From Gracilibacter sp. (GTDB lineage: Bacteria; Bacillota; Desulfitobacteriia; Desulfitobacteriales; Syntrophobotulaceae): DNA of 34,913 nt. A model generated the notes under the pieces. The model was not told where the DNA came from. It saw only the letters and a program-made list of their open reading frames with translations, and did not search any database. Positions 22,484 through 31,248 of this stretch are shown piece by piece; the stretch's first letter is position 1; every line of letters begins with the position of its first letter. The stretch covers positions 1 to 34,913 of the forward strand of contig JAGXFZ010000122.1 in the NCBI GenBank assembly GCA_024637055.1. The letters are read 5' to 3'. The translations under genes and the position numbers were made by a program.

Positions 22484-23515
22484 ATGTTTAAGAAAAAACA
22501 GATAGTTTTCCGTTCGAAGAATTGCCTTAATATTAAAAAACCTTATCCTATCGAATGCAGGGCGTGTATAGAATCCTGTCCCCATAAAGCTATTAGTGAC
22601 AATAAAACGATACAGCTAGATAAATGTACAGAATGTGGAATTTGCATGTCCATATGTCCTAGCGATGGATTTATGGACAAAGACATGGACAATATAGGAG
22701 AATATATCTTAGATAGCGAACGAATTATTTTAAATTGTCCCCTAGCAGAACCAGAAGGCTATGAAATATCTTGTCTGGGAATGCTAGATCAGGATGCTTG
22801 GACGATGTTGATGATTCGTGCGGGAGACCATGAGGTTAAGATATTGACAGGTGAATGTGGAGCTTGTCCTGATAAACAAGCTTGTGCAGTCAGCGTGGGC
22901 TTTTTTAAGGAGATTCATGAGGCTTGGCCGGATCATCCGCGAGTGGAAATAGAAGTTGTTCCTAGTAAAGGTGATGGTAAGTCGGCTAATACAAATGTAA
23001 AAAACCTAAGAGGAACAGCAAAAAAAAGAATTAGCTTGCGAGAACAAGGGCGAAAAAAGGTTAAAGACCTATTTCCTGATATTATGGCTGAAGAATCTTA
23101 CCCGATTCCAAAAACACGCGAATGGATTGCTGAAGCATTTACATCGAACCAAGAACTAAAAATTCCGTATAAAACAATTAAAGTAAACGATAAATGTACC
23201 GGTTGTGGGGTGTGTTCCAAGATTTGTCCTCAGAATGCTTTGAGACAGACTCAGACTGATGACGAAATCCTCCTAATATATGAACCACTAAAATGTGTTC
23301 AGTGTGAAAGATGTGTCGATATCTGTGGTCCGGAAGCAATGAGAATAGAGTACGTATCTCTATCATCCAAATATATTACTGGAAAAATTCTGCTCTGTGA
23401 GACAACTGCTAGGTATTGTACGAAGTGTGAAAAACAAATATTCCACCATCTTGAACCAAGATTATGTATGGCTTGTGCAGCGAAGGATCCTGCCCTCAAA
23501 GGTGTCCTATATTAG
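22484..23515 (+). CDS. Multi-cluster [4Fe-4S] ferredoxin-like protein
   Basis: A 343-residue cytoplasmic electron carrier. Two bacterial-ferredoxin units are present. The first has Cys25/Cys28/Cys32 plus possibly Cys14, with Cys48/51/54/58. The second has Cys236/239/242/246 with Cys269/272/275/279. Between them lies a Cys-bearing segment ('SCLG', Cys97; 'GECGACPDKQAC', Cys125/128/134) that may bind another centre. The C-terminus has two CxxC pairs (310/313 and 326/329), like a zinc ribbon. No catalytic domain is seen. It lies just after the lactate permeases, so a role in passing electrons from lactate oxidation is possible, but this is inference only. Confidence 0.82.
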   Translation: MFKKKQIVFRSKNCLNIKKPYPIECRACIESCPHKAISDNKTIQLDKCTECGICMSICPSDGFMDKDMDNIGEYILDSERIILNCPLAEPEGYEISCLGMLDQDAWTMLMIRAGDHEVKILTGECGACPDKQACAVSVGFFKEIHEAWPDHPRVEIEVVPSKGDGKSANTNVKNLRGTAKKRISLREQGRKKVKDLFPDIMAEESYPIPKTREWIAEAFTSNQELKIPYKTIKVNDKCTGCGVCSKICPQNALRQTQTDDEILLIYEPLKCVQCERCVDICGPEAMRIEYVSLSSKYITGKILLCETTARYCTKCEKQIFHHLEPRLCMACAAKDPALKGVLY

Positions 23516-23605
23516 ATGTCTGGAATTAAGTATATGAATTATATAATAAAGAAATTGGAACAATAATATAATGGCTATAATTATTTGCAGTAAGAAGGTA
23601 AAGAT

Positions 23606-24868
23606 ATGTCCGCTAAGAAGATAATCGTTGTCGGTGGTGGGGCAGCCGGTATAATGGCTGCAGGACAAGCATCTTCTAACGATATAGAAGTGACGTTGAT
23701 TGAGAAAAAAAATAGATTAGGAAGTAAGATAGCTATTTCTGGCAAAGGAAGATGTAATCTGACAAACGCCGGTGATATCGCTAGCTTCGTTAGTTACTAT
23801 CCTGGAAATGGTAAGTTTTTATTTGCCTCTTTAAAAGAACTTGATAATTACGAACTTATTAAATTTTTTGAAAAATATAAAGTAAAAACGAAGATAGAAC
23901 GTGGAGGAAGGATATTCCCGGAAGCTGATGATTCAGAAGTAATAGTCAAGGCATTGAAGAAATATTTGACCGACTCAGGAGTTAATATTACTTGTGGTCA
24001 ACAAGTAAAAAAAATAATTATAAATGATCAAAAAGTCCAGGGTGTTCAACTAGAAGGCTCAGAAGAAATAATTAGAGCGAATTCAGTGATTGTTGCTACG
24101 GGCGGATCATCTTATCCAGGGACTGGGTCAACTGGAGATGGTTATTTGTTTGCTAAGCAGGCCGGTCATAAAGTTATTGAACCCTTACCAGCACTTGTGC
24201 CCTTACGTACTCTGGAGGAATGGCCAAAGACTCTCTCAGGGCTGACTCTTCGCAACGTAACAGCGTCTATCTGGGTGGATGGACGGAAAAAAGGGGAAGA
24301 GTTTGGGGAGATGTTATTCACTCATTTTGGGCTATCCGGGCCGATTATCCTGACATTAAGCAGAATTGCTTCCCATGCACTACAGGAAACACAAGAAGTT
24401 CAGATTAAGATAAATCTTAAACCTGCTCTCACTATAGAACAACTGGATCATCGCCTTCAGAGAGACTTCGATAAATATAAGAATAAACAGTTCCATAACT
24501 CCTTAGATGATCTTCTTCCCAAAAGTATGATCCCAGTCATAATTAAGTTATCTGAGATAAATCCCGATAAACCTGTTAATGAACTAAAAAAAGAAGAAAG
24601 AAAAAGACTTGTATATCTCTTTCAAAATCTGTCGTTGAACATCACTTCTACTCTTGGAATGGGAGTAGCTATTGTCACTGCGGGCGGGGTAGATGTCAAA
24701 CAGATAAATCCGGCAACCATGGAATCACGGCTAGTTAAAGGGTTGTTTTGGGCCGGTGAAGTTATCGATATAGATGGACTCACTGGTGGATATAACTTGC
24801 AAGCCGCGTTTTCTACTGGTTATAAAGCCGGAAGAAGGGCCGCTGAATATGTATTGACAACGGTCTGA
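23606..24868 (+). CDS. NAD(P)/FAD-dependent oxidoreductase, BaiN/YtfP (HI0933) family
   Basis: A 420-residue flavoprotein. The FAD motif 'VVGGGAAGIMAA' is at 8-19, followed by the family signature 'GSKIAISGKGRCNLTNA' (43-59). 'VIVATGGSSYPGTGSTGDGY' (about 163-182) and the C-terminal 'GLFWAGEVIDIDGLTGGYNLQAAFSTGYKAG' (about 383-413) are also typical. Relatives include Bacillus YtfP and E. coli YhiN. Clostridial BaiN acts on bile-acid intermediates, but that should not be assumed here. The ATG has a weak ribosome-binding site. It is followed by a small anchored protein in the same direction. Confidence 0.9.
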   Translation: MSAKKIIVVGGGAAGIMAAGQASSNDIEVTLIEKKNRLGSKIAISGKGRCNLTNAGDIASFVSYYPGNGKFLFASLKELDNYELIKFFEKYKVKTKIERGGRIFPEADDSEVIVKALKKYLTDSGVNITCGQQVKKIIINDQKVQGVQLEGSEEIIRANSVIVATGGSSYPGTGSTGDGYLFAKQAGHKVIEPLPALVPLRTLEEWPKTLSGLTLRNVTASIWVDGRKKGEEFGEMLFTHFGLSGPIILTLSRIASHALQETQEVQIKINLKPALTIEQLDHRLQRDFDKYKNKQFHNSLDDLLPKSMIPVIIKLSEINPDKPVNELKKEERKRLVYLFQNLSLNITSTLGMGVAIVTAGGVDVKQINPATMESRLVKGLFWAGEVIDIDGLTGGYNLQAAFSTGYKAGRRAAEYVLTTV

Positions 24869-24906
24869 CAAATATTTCACGTGCATACATATTACTGAGG
24901 TGAAAT

Positions 24907-25401
24907 ATGATGCGTTGGAATAAAAAACGTACCTTTCCGCAAAGAGTCTCCTTCTTACAACGATTAGAAGGTAGGATAATAAGAATTATGGTATTGAGTG
25001 TAGTGCTGTTAGCTTTGTTTCAAATGAAGTCTGTCATGGACCCTGTGGACTTCTATCTTAAATTTAGTGGGGATATCGATGCGCCGGCTTTCAAGTATCA
25101 ATATTACATCGATGAAGCCTTTAAAGAGGACAATAAGAATAATGAGTTAGTTAGATTAATATTTATGACGACTCCGGAGAACTCGCCGGTTAAAGTCTGG
25201 CAAAATGATAAACTTGTGGGAACTATAAGTAAAGATAGAGAAAGTTTTGAATTACAACCAGGGTCCGTATCTTTAGACGCCACAGAGATTTCTTATCCAG
25301 TAACCGTAGAAATAATTCTAAATCAAACTAGATACAATCTTGATTTAGATGGAGATAGTAAGAGCTTTGATGTTCAGCTTAAGTCTCCCGCTGCCTCATA
25401 A
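24907..25401 (+). CDS. Hypothetical protein with one N-terminal membrane anchor
   Basis: I do not recognise the family of this 164-residue protein. After a basic N-terminus (MMRWNKKRTF...) there is one hydrophobic stretch at about 30-45, which would leave residues 46-164 outside the membrane. The outer part is rich in Asp, Glu, Ser and beta-prone residues ('PVKVWQNDKLVGTIS', 'YPVTVEIILNQTRYNLDLDGDSK'). It starts with ATG behind TGAGGTGAAA, 38 bases after the flavoprotein gene, so the two are likely co-transcribed. Confidence 0.7.
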   Translation: MMRWNKKRTFPQRVSFLQRLEGRIIRIMVLSVVLLALFQMKSVMDPVDFYLKFSGDIDAPAFKYQYYIDEAFKEDNKNNELVRLIFMTTPENSPVKVWQNDKLVGTISKDRESFELQPGSVSLDATEISYPVTVEIILNQTRYNLDLDGDSKSFDVQLKSPAAS

Positions 25402-25591
25402 GGACATTTTTGATATAGGAAGAGGAATTCCATAGGTTTTGGAGAATGACATATACACATTAATAAAAGCTACCATAATACATAAAAATAAATGTAAAAA
25501 GATGAGGGACAAAATCTAATGCACTGCAAAGATGCTACAATAAATTAGTATATACCATTGCTTCTTAGACACTAAAGATTGGAGAACTATA

Positions 25592-26008
25592 ATGGCGGAA
25601 AGCAAAACAATTGCCCTAGCAGCCTTAAGGATGGCTATGAGTGAGACAAGGGAAGAAGAAAGTGCCTTGAAACAGCAGTATCTATTAAAAGGCATTAAAA
25701 CTGTTGCTGTAGATTATGGTGGAGACTATTTAGCATCTATCAAAAAGTTAATTGAAAGAGCGATTGTTGCTTCCAAACGTGAAGGTGTAATTAAAGATAC
25801 CCATGGGGATGAAGGTGCGGTTGCTGGTGCTACGAGGGAAGCTTTGAATCAAGTTATGATTAAAGCCGCTGGTCTCAATATCGGTGGCAAGATTGGTATT
25901 GCTCATAAAGGTGAGCATCTTAGTGTAGCAGTTTTTTTTGGTGTTGGTTTACTTCACTTAGACGAAGTAGCAGTAGGTTTAGGGCATAGGGTTGCCCCCA
26001 AGTCCTGA
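25592..26008 (+). CDS. HutP-family RNA-binding protein
   Basis: A 138-residue protein of the HutP family, shown by the C-terminal 'GVGLLHLDEVAVGLGHR' and the preceding 'GKIGIAHKGEHLSVAVFFG'. In Bacillus, HutP is a histidine- and Mg2+-dependent antiterminator of the histidine-utilisation operon that binds repeated NAG triplets. No hut gene is in this window, so its target lies elsewhere or differs. The histidines in the LHLDE and GLGHR motifs, used by HutP for metal and histidine binding, are kept. It stands alone, with a ribosome-binding site TTGGAGAAC. Confidence 0.85.
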   Translation: MAESKTIALAALRMAMSETREEESALKQQYLLKGIKTVAVDYGGDYLASIKKLIERAIVASKREGVIKDTHGDEGAVAGATREALNQVMIKAAGLNIGGKIGIAHKGEHLSVAVFFGVGLLHLDEVAVGLGHRVAPKS

Positions 26009-26042
26009 ATATAACAAGACTGATGAACCCATAGAATACATC

Positions 26043-26067
26043 GCACTCTTCGATGGAGTGTCTTTTT
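26043..26067 (+). terminator. Weak terminator after the HutP-family gene
   Basis: CACTC (26044-26048) pairs with GAGTG (26056-26060), extendable by one G-T pair, followed by a short T-run. Confidence 0.5.
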
Positions 26068-26105
26068 ATATTAATATTAATACTAAATGAAAAAGGGTAT
26101 AAGCA

Positions 26106-26819
26106 ATGATCGCAAAAGGATTTAGTTATGGTTTACAGAAGTCTATATCAATCGGGATAGGGTATGCTCCAGTAGCTTTGACGTTTGGGATTCTTTCATT
26201 ACAAAACGGTTTAACTGTTTGGGAAGCAGGATTAATGTCCTTGTTCGTTTTTGCAGGGGCTGCGCAGTTTATTGCCATCCAACTTATTGGTCAGGGAGCT
26301 ACTATTTGGATTATTGGACTAACAACTTTGGTAGTGAATATTAGACATATTCTGATGAGCTTTTCTATGATAAGGTTTTTCTCCGGTATTTCTTTGGGGA
26401 GGTTGTCCCTTTTAGCCCAGGGATTAACAGATGAGAGCTTTGTGCTGAATTCTAAGCTATTAGAAGACATTAGAACGCCGGAAGAGCGAAGTAGAGTAGC
26501 TTTGGGTGTTAATGTAGGCGCCTTCCTTTCTTGGGTCATATTCACTTTTGTCGGAGCTTGGTTAGGTAACCAAATGAATATTACTTTTTCGGGTTTTAAT
26601 TTTGCTCTTTTGGCCCTTTTTATTGTATTAACTGTAGGGATAGTCAATCGAAGCAATGTATTTACGTATTTATTCGCAGGTATATTAGCTATAATATTAA
26701 AAATGCTTATACCTGGAAAGGTTTATTTACTTTTAAGTGTTGCTATCGCGGCTACTGTTGGTGCTTTGATAGAATATTATCGTGAATCTAAAGAGAATTT
26801 GGAGATCAAGCATGAGTAA
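26106..26819 (+). CDS. azlC: AzlC-family branched-chain amino-acid exporter, large subunit
   Basis: A 237-residue membrane protein with about six segments. Family motifs are 'GIGYAPVALTFGIL' (17-30), 'LFVFAGAAQFIAIQLI' (46-61) and 'NIRHILMSFSM' (78-88). With AzlD it exports branched-chain amino acids or their analogues (4-azaleucine resistance in Bacillus). It overlaps azlD by eight bases, so translation is coupled. A long frame upstream of azlD is not the true start of that gene. Confidence 0.92.
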   Translation: MIAKGFSYGLQKSISIGIGYAPVALTFGILSLQNGLTVWEAGLMSLFVFAGAAQFIAIQLIGQGATIWIIGLTTLVVNIRHILMSFSMIRFFSGISLGRLSLLAQGLTDESFVLNSKLLEDIRTPEERSRVALGVNVGAFLSWVIFTFVGAWLGNQMNITFSGFNFALLALFIVLTVGIVNRSNVFTYLFAGILAIILKMLIPGKVYLLLSVAIAATVGALIEYYRESKENLEIKHE

Positions 26820-27129
26820 AGAGATTGTTCTAATTATTTTGTTCATGACTGTTGTAACCTATGGGGCAAGAGTCATACCTTTTATCCTTTTTCGAAACAT
26901 TTCCTTAGGGGGATTTTGGAAATCATTTATCACACTTGTTCCGGTTGCTTTATTAGCAGCATTAGTTATACCAGAGCTTATAATCTCTCCGGAAAATAGT
27001 ATACGCCTACTAAATCCATTTCTAGTTGCAGGGATTTGCACCTTCATCTTTGCCAGAAGGGTATCGAATTTGTTTTATTCTATTCTATTCGGTATGATTG
27101 TTTTTTGGGGTTTTGATAAAATAATATAA
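26812..27129 (+). CDS. azlD: AzlD-family branched-chain amino-acid exporter, small subunit
   Basis: A 105-residue membrane protein with about four segments. 'VVTYGARVIPFILF' (13-26) is the family hallmark. The start at ATG 26812 has GGAG seven bases upstream and overlaps the azlC end by eight bases. An upstream TTG start (26782) would add ten residues, but has no comparable site. The TAA lies inside the following hairpin. Confidence 0.9.
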   Translation: MSKEIVLIILFMTVVTYGARVIPFILFRNISLGGFWKSFITLVPVALLAALVIPELIISPENSIRLLNPFLVAGICTFIFARRVSNLFYSILFGMIVFWGFDKII

Positions 27130-27155
27130 GCTCTGCTAGGAGCTTATATTATTTG
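27121..27155. terminator. Bidirectional terminator after azlD
   Basis: ATAATATAAGCTC (27121-27133) pairs perfectly over 13 bases with GAGCTTATATTAT (27140-27152), with a six-base loop. It serves azlD and the convergent small gene. Confidence 0.75.
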
Positions 27156-27173
27156 ACGTCTAAGTTTTAATCC

Positions 27174-27356
27174 CTATGCATCAGGTTCATGGGAGGACAT
27201 GTAATCTTCATAATTTAGATCTCTGTTAGTTAGTTTTCCAATATGACTCTGAAGACTTGAACCATATTTTTTGTAAGATAAACCTAGGGCAAATCCCCCT
27301 AGCATTGCAGTACTGAGCAGAATCCAATTCGTATCGGATTTTTTAGAATTAAACAT
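27174..27356 (-). CDS. Small membrane protein, unknown
   Basis: I do not recognise this 60-residue protein. It has one hydrophobic segment at about 11-27 ('WILLSTAMLGGFALGLS') and a charged, acidic C-terminus. It resembles short 'YtxH-like' anchored proteins in layout only. The AAGGAGG site ten bases before the ATG is strong, and it converges with azlD on a shared terminator. These points make it a likely real gene. Confidence 0.6.
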   Translation of the reverse strand: MFNSKKSDTNWILLSTAMLGGFALGLSYKKYGSSLQSHIGKLTNRDLNYEDYMSSHEPDA

Positions 27357-27502
27357 TTTAGCAAAGCCTCCTTCACTAGCGGTTATTTGTTAATTTTTGT
27401 TGATAATGTACTATTTTCAATTTGCAAAGTATTGTCATGTTTATTATGTTATGGATTGACTAAAAATAAACAAGGATAATTTTTCAAAAAGGAGGATGAA
27501 GA

Positions 27503-28249
27503 ATGACAAGTGATGATAAAAGAAGCCAAGAAGAGCTTGGCCAGGAAAGTCACAGTAAGATAGATGTAGAAAGAAACACAGAAATGCCCTCACTAAATGC
27601 TAAAGTATTATTATTTGTATTCATAGGAATAATTGCAGTATTCGTCATGACCATGATCGTTAACGGCTATATATTTCGCTATACCACGGAAATAAAAACT
27701 GGTTATTATTTATCTATATTGGTATCTAACTTTTTATTTCTTATGGTAATTATAGTGACAAAGCTTGTTAAGAAGTTGTCGTGGGCGAGTTTAGGCTGGA
27801 ATAAAGTAAAATTTATCAAATCTCTGAAGGTTGTATTTAAAGTTTGGGCAATTATTTGGATAGCCCATATTATTTATATGTTAGTGATATTTGCGATGGG
27901 TATTACTCCCCCTGAGAATGCCCTTACGGAGCTATTAGAGAAACCTAATCTTTTAATGCTGTTAGCAAATGTGCTCTTGATAGCTGTGGTTGCCCCCATA
28001 ATCGAAGAAACTTTGTTCAGAGGATTATTATTCGCTGGGTTAAGGAATTACTTTGGTATCTGGACAGCTATAGTTATTAGTGCGGTGATCTTTTCTTCTC
28101 TCCATTTTGAATTAATTGGATTTTTTCCTAGATTCGCTTTAGGAGTGGGTCTTGGTTATCTCTATGTTAAGAGTGGCTCTATTTATCCATCCATTGGCTT
28201 ACATAGCCTCAATAACCTCATTGCTGTCTTGATTATTTCTACTGTATGA
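27503..28249 (+). CDS. CPBP-family intramembrane glutamic protease
   Basis: A 248-residue membrane protein with about six to seven segments. The active-site motifs of the CAAX protease/bacteriocin-processing (CPBP, Abi) family are present: Glu168-Glu169-x3-Arg173 in 'EETLFRGLLFAGLRN', His201 in 'SSLHFELIGFFPRF', and His234/Asn238 in 'GLHSLNN'. The N-terminal 30 residues are charged and cytoplasmic. It probably cleaves a membrane substrate, not known. The ribosome-binding site is AAAGGAGGATG. Confidence 0.88.
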   Translation: MTSDDKRSQEELGQESHSKIDVERNTEMPSLNAKVLLFVFIGIIAVFVMTMIVNGYIFRYTTEIKTGYYLSILVSNFLFLMVIIVTKLVKKLSWASLGWNKVKFIKSLKVVFKVWAIIWIAHIIYMLVIFAMGITPPENALTELLEKPNLLMLLANVLLIAVVAPIIEETLFRGLLFAGLRNYFGIWTAIVISAVIFSSLHFELIGFFPRFALGVGLGYLYVKSGSIYPSIGLHSLNNLIAVLIISTV

Positions 28250-28295
28250 TACATGTGGTATAATTGATAAAGAATTCTTGAGGATGGAGCGTTAA

Positions 28296-28985
28296 ATGAC
28301 AAAGACTTCCAGGAACAACCTACAACTCGCAATAGATGGACCGGCAGGGGCTGGTAAAAGCACAGTGGCTCAAATGGTTGCCCATGAATTAGGAATGTTT
28401 TATTTGGATACTGGTGCCATGTATAGGGTCATCTCATATAAGGTTCTGAAAAATCGTGTTTTACCAGAGGACGAGTTGGCAGTAACGAAGATTGCACAAG
28501 AGACAGAAATTGCTTTTGACCATAGTAATAGAGATATTGTTCTTTGTGATGGTGAGATAGTCAGTAATCAGATTAGAACTCCTGAAGTAAGCAGAACTGT
28601 TTCTATTGTTGCGGCTTACGCTGGTGTAAGAGAACAGCTTGTAAAGAGTCAACGTCTAGAAGCTGCAAAAGGTAATGTAGTTATGGATGGTAGAGATATC
28701 GGTACTTTTGTACTACCAGATGCAGATATTAAGATATTCTTAACTGCCTCAACAGAAGAACGTGCCACAAGGAGGCTCCAGGAGATTAAAGCTACTGGAA
28801 TTGATACTACTTATCAGGAAGTACTAAAGGATATGAAAAATAGGGATCGTTCGGACTCAGAAAGAGAACATTCTCCTCTTAGGCCTGCTGAAGATTCCAT
28901 AATAATTGATACAACGCAATTATCCATTGAAGAAGTAGTAAAGAAGATTGTATCCTTAGTATTAAATACTCGTAATGCCAAATAA
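28296..28985 (+). CDS. cmk: Cytidylate kinase
   Basis: A 229-residue CMP/dCMP kinase. The P-loop is 'GPAGAGKST' (14-22), followed by 'LDTGAMYRVISY' (37-48), 'VVMDGRDIGTFVLPDADIKIFLTAS' (about 128-152) and 'RDRSDSEREHSPLRPAEDSIIIDTT' (about 183-207). It phosphorylates CMP with ATP. It begins a housekeeping block that continues with the ispH-rpsA fusion, as in many Clostridia. No acyltransferase (plsC) gene lies between them here. Confidence 0.95.
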   Translation: MTKTSRNNLQLAIDGPAGAGKSTVAQMVAHELGMFYLDTGAMYRVISYKVLKNRVLPEDELAVTKIAQETEIAFDHSNRDIVLCDGEIVSNQIRTPEVSRTVSIVAAYAGVREQLVKSQRLEAAKGNVVMDGRDIGTFVLPDADIKIFLTASTEERATRRLQEIKATGIDTTYQEVLKDMKNRDRSDSEREHSPLRPAEDSIIIDTTQLSIEEVVKKIVSLVLNTRNAK

Positions 28986-29057
28986 TATATAATAAGAAGG
29001 AATTTTGTCTTTTTCAGCGAAACTATTTGTATACTATAAAGGAGGGCAGTTTTAAAA

Positions 29058-31118
29058 TTGAGAATAATACGGGCAGAGAAGGCAGGATTCTGTTTCGGTG
29101 TCAAGAGAGCTATGGATTTAGCTGAAAGGGCAATAATTAGCGACAGTACCGCGTCTTTGGGACCGCTCATTCATAATCAACAAGTCGTGGATTATCTCAA
29201 GCAAAAAGGAATTGAAGTTACTAATTCACTCGAAGAATTAAAAACAGGGCAACAGCTTGTTATAAGATCACACGGGGTGCCTCCAAATATTTATCGAGAG
29301 GCAGAAAAAAAGGGAATAAAAATTGTTGATGCCACTTGTCCTTATGTACAAAAGGCTCAAGGACTAGCTGCAAAATCATCTAAAGAGAGTCGTATTATAG
29401 TAATTGGAGATAAGAATCATCCTGAAGTCATAGGGCTTTTAGGATGGGCAGGCGATAATTCTCAAGCAATTGAGACTATTGACGAAGCAAGAAACCTTCC
29501 CTTTTATCCGAGTATTGCGGTTTTGGCTCAGACCACTCTGCCCATGAATATTTTTACAGATATTACTGAAGAACTCCGAGTACACACTGATATCCTTTTG
29601 GTTCACAATACCATATGTAGGGCCACCGAAGAGAGACAAGCTTCAGCACATAAGCTTTCAGAGAAAGTTGATGTTATGGTTGTTGTAGGTGGACGTACTA
29701 GCTCAAATACTCGAAAGCTAAGAGATATTTGTTGCAAAAAAACAAAAACATATTTAATAGAAACAGTTGATGAATTACAGGAGATCTGGTTTAGAAAAGC
29801 AAAAAATGTGGGTCTGACAGCTGGAGCTTCTACACCGGATTGGATTATCGAGGAGGTTTACACAAAAATGACAGAAATTCTAGAAAACAAAGATGAGGCT
29901 TTAGAAGAGGATTTAAGAGTAGAAAAGCAAGAAGAAACAATCGTACCCACGGATGAGAATAGTGACGAGAATTTTATGAGCAACTTAGAAAAGGAATTAC
30001 CACGAATTTATGGTGGCGCTATTGTCAAAGGGACGGTAGTAAAAATAACCAGTGATGAAGTTTTCGTTGATATTTCCTGGAAATCTGAAGGTGTTATACC
30101 TATTGATGAACTTTCGTCTACAAAGGTTACGGATATAAATGATATCGTTAAAATAGGCGACACTGTAACTGTAATGGTAACTAGGGCTGAGAGTAATGAA
30201 GGATATACGATGCTTTCCCGTCGTCGCGCTAGTGAGATAGAGGCAAGGGAAAAATTAGCTGAGCTGGCAGAGACCAAAGAGGAAATACAAGCTAAGGCTA
30301 CCGAGGTGGTTAAAGGTGGTTTGCTCGTAGATCTTGGCATGAGAGGGTTTGTACCAGCCTCTCAAGTAGATGTAGGTTATGTAGATGATTTAAGTAAATA
30401 TGTTGGACAAACATTAAGGCTACGTATTATAGAATTTGATGCTTCGAAAAGAAAACTTGTCCTTTCTCAAAAAGCTATCCTAGCTGAAGAGCAAAAAGGA
30501 AATAGAGATAAGCTTTTAGAGACTCTTAAAGAGGGCGATGTAATAAAGGGAAAGGTTCGTCGTCTAGCAACATTTGGTGCGTTTGTGGATATAGGCGGAA
30601 TCGATGGTCTTTTACATGTTTCGGATATGGCTTTTTCCCGAGTAAATCATCCATCAGAGATTGTGAACGTTGATGATGAAGTAGATGTACAAGTTCTAAA
30701 TATAGACAAAGAAAAGGGTAAGATATCTTTGGGACTTAAGCAATTGCGAAATAACCCTTGGACAGATATTAGTGACAAATATCCAGAAGGCTCAATTGTC
30801 CAAGGAAAAGTAGTACGTATCGCTCCTTTTGGCGCTTTTGTAACATTAGAAGATGGAGTGGACGCGCTGATTCATATTTCTCAACTTGCAGATCACAGAG
30901 TGAATAGAGTTGAAGATATAGTCAAAGTTGGCGAAGAGGTCTCTGCTAAAGTAATCGAGTGCAAACCTGAAGAGAAGAGAATAAGCTTAAGTATTCGTGA
31001 GACTCTGGCTGATTCTCAGAAGGCCGTTGAGCAAGAGGCTTTAGAAAGCCAGCAAGAAATACCATCTGTAACAATTGGTGATGCTGTTGGTGATATTGAT
31101 CAGAGTGATAATGAATAA
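29058..31118 (+). CDS. ispH-rpsA: Bifunctional IspH (HMBPP reductase)-ribosomal protein S1 fusion
   Basis: A 686-residue fusion. Residues 1-275 are IspH, the [4Fe-4S] enzyme of the last step of the MEP isoprenoid pathway, with cluster cysteines Cys12, Cys94 and Cys187, His40, His72 and His121, and 'NTICRATEERQ' at 184-194. A charged linker (about 275-315) leads to four S1 RNA-binding domains (about 318-388, 400-470, 490-560 and 577-647). Such fusions are common in Clostridia. It starts with TTG, 11 bases behind GGAGGG, a rather long gap. A strong terminator follows. Confidence 0.95.
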   Translation: MRIIRAEKAGFCFGVKRAMDLAERAIISDSTASLGPLIHNQQVVDYLKQKGIEVTNSLEELKTGQQLVIRSHGVPPNIYREAEKKGIKIVDATCPYVQKAQGLAAKSSKESRIIVIGDKNHPEVIGLLGWAGDNSQAIETIDEARNLPFYPSIAVLAQTTLPMNIFTDITEELRVHTDILLVHNTICRATEERQASAHKLSEKVDVMVVVGGRTSSNTRKLRDICCKKTKTYLIETVDELQEIWFRKAKNVGLTAGASTPDWIIEEVYTKMTEILENKDEALEEDLRVEKQEETIVPTDENSDENFMSNLEKELPRIYGGAIVKGTVVKITSDEVFVDISWKSEGVIPIDELSSTKVTDINDIVKIGDTVTVMVTRAESNEGYTMLSRRRASEIEAREKLAELAETKEEIQAKATEVVKGGLLVDLGMRGFVPASQVDVGYVDDLSKYVGQTLRLRIIEFDASKRKLVLSQKAILAEEQKGNRDKLLETLKEGDVIKGKVRRLATFGAFVDIGGIDGLLHVSDMAFSRVNHPSEIVNVDDEVDVQVLNIDKEKGKISLGLKQLRNNPWTDISDKYPEGSIVQGKVVRIAPFGAFVTLEDGVDALIHISQLADHRVNRVEDIVKVGEEVSAKVIECKPEEKRISLSIRETLADSQKAVEQEALESQQEIPSVTIGDAVGDIDQSDNE

Positions 31119-31146
31119 GATCTTATTCTTAAAACTAGAATGTTAT

Positions 31147-31183
31147 GACTTCTTGCTTTAATAATGGGGCAAGAAGTCTTTTT
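31147..31183 (+). terminator. Terminator after the ispH-rpsA fusion
   Basis: GACTTCTTGC (31147-31156) pairs perfectly over ten bases with GCAAGAAGTC (31169-31178), followed by TTTTT. Confidence 0.88.
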
Positions 31184-31248
31184 CTAAGGCCAAGGAGGGC
31201 CTAATGCTATGGTGCCTACTTATTTTTATTTAACAGGAGGGCAAGAGA

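Noticed and set aside
26782-26811. Upstream extension of azlD to TTG 26782
   Set aside because: It would overlap azlC by 38 bases with no ribosome-binding site. ATG 26812 has a well-spaced GGAG.
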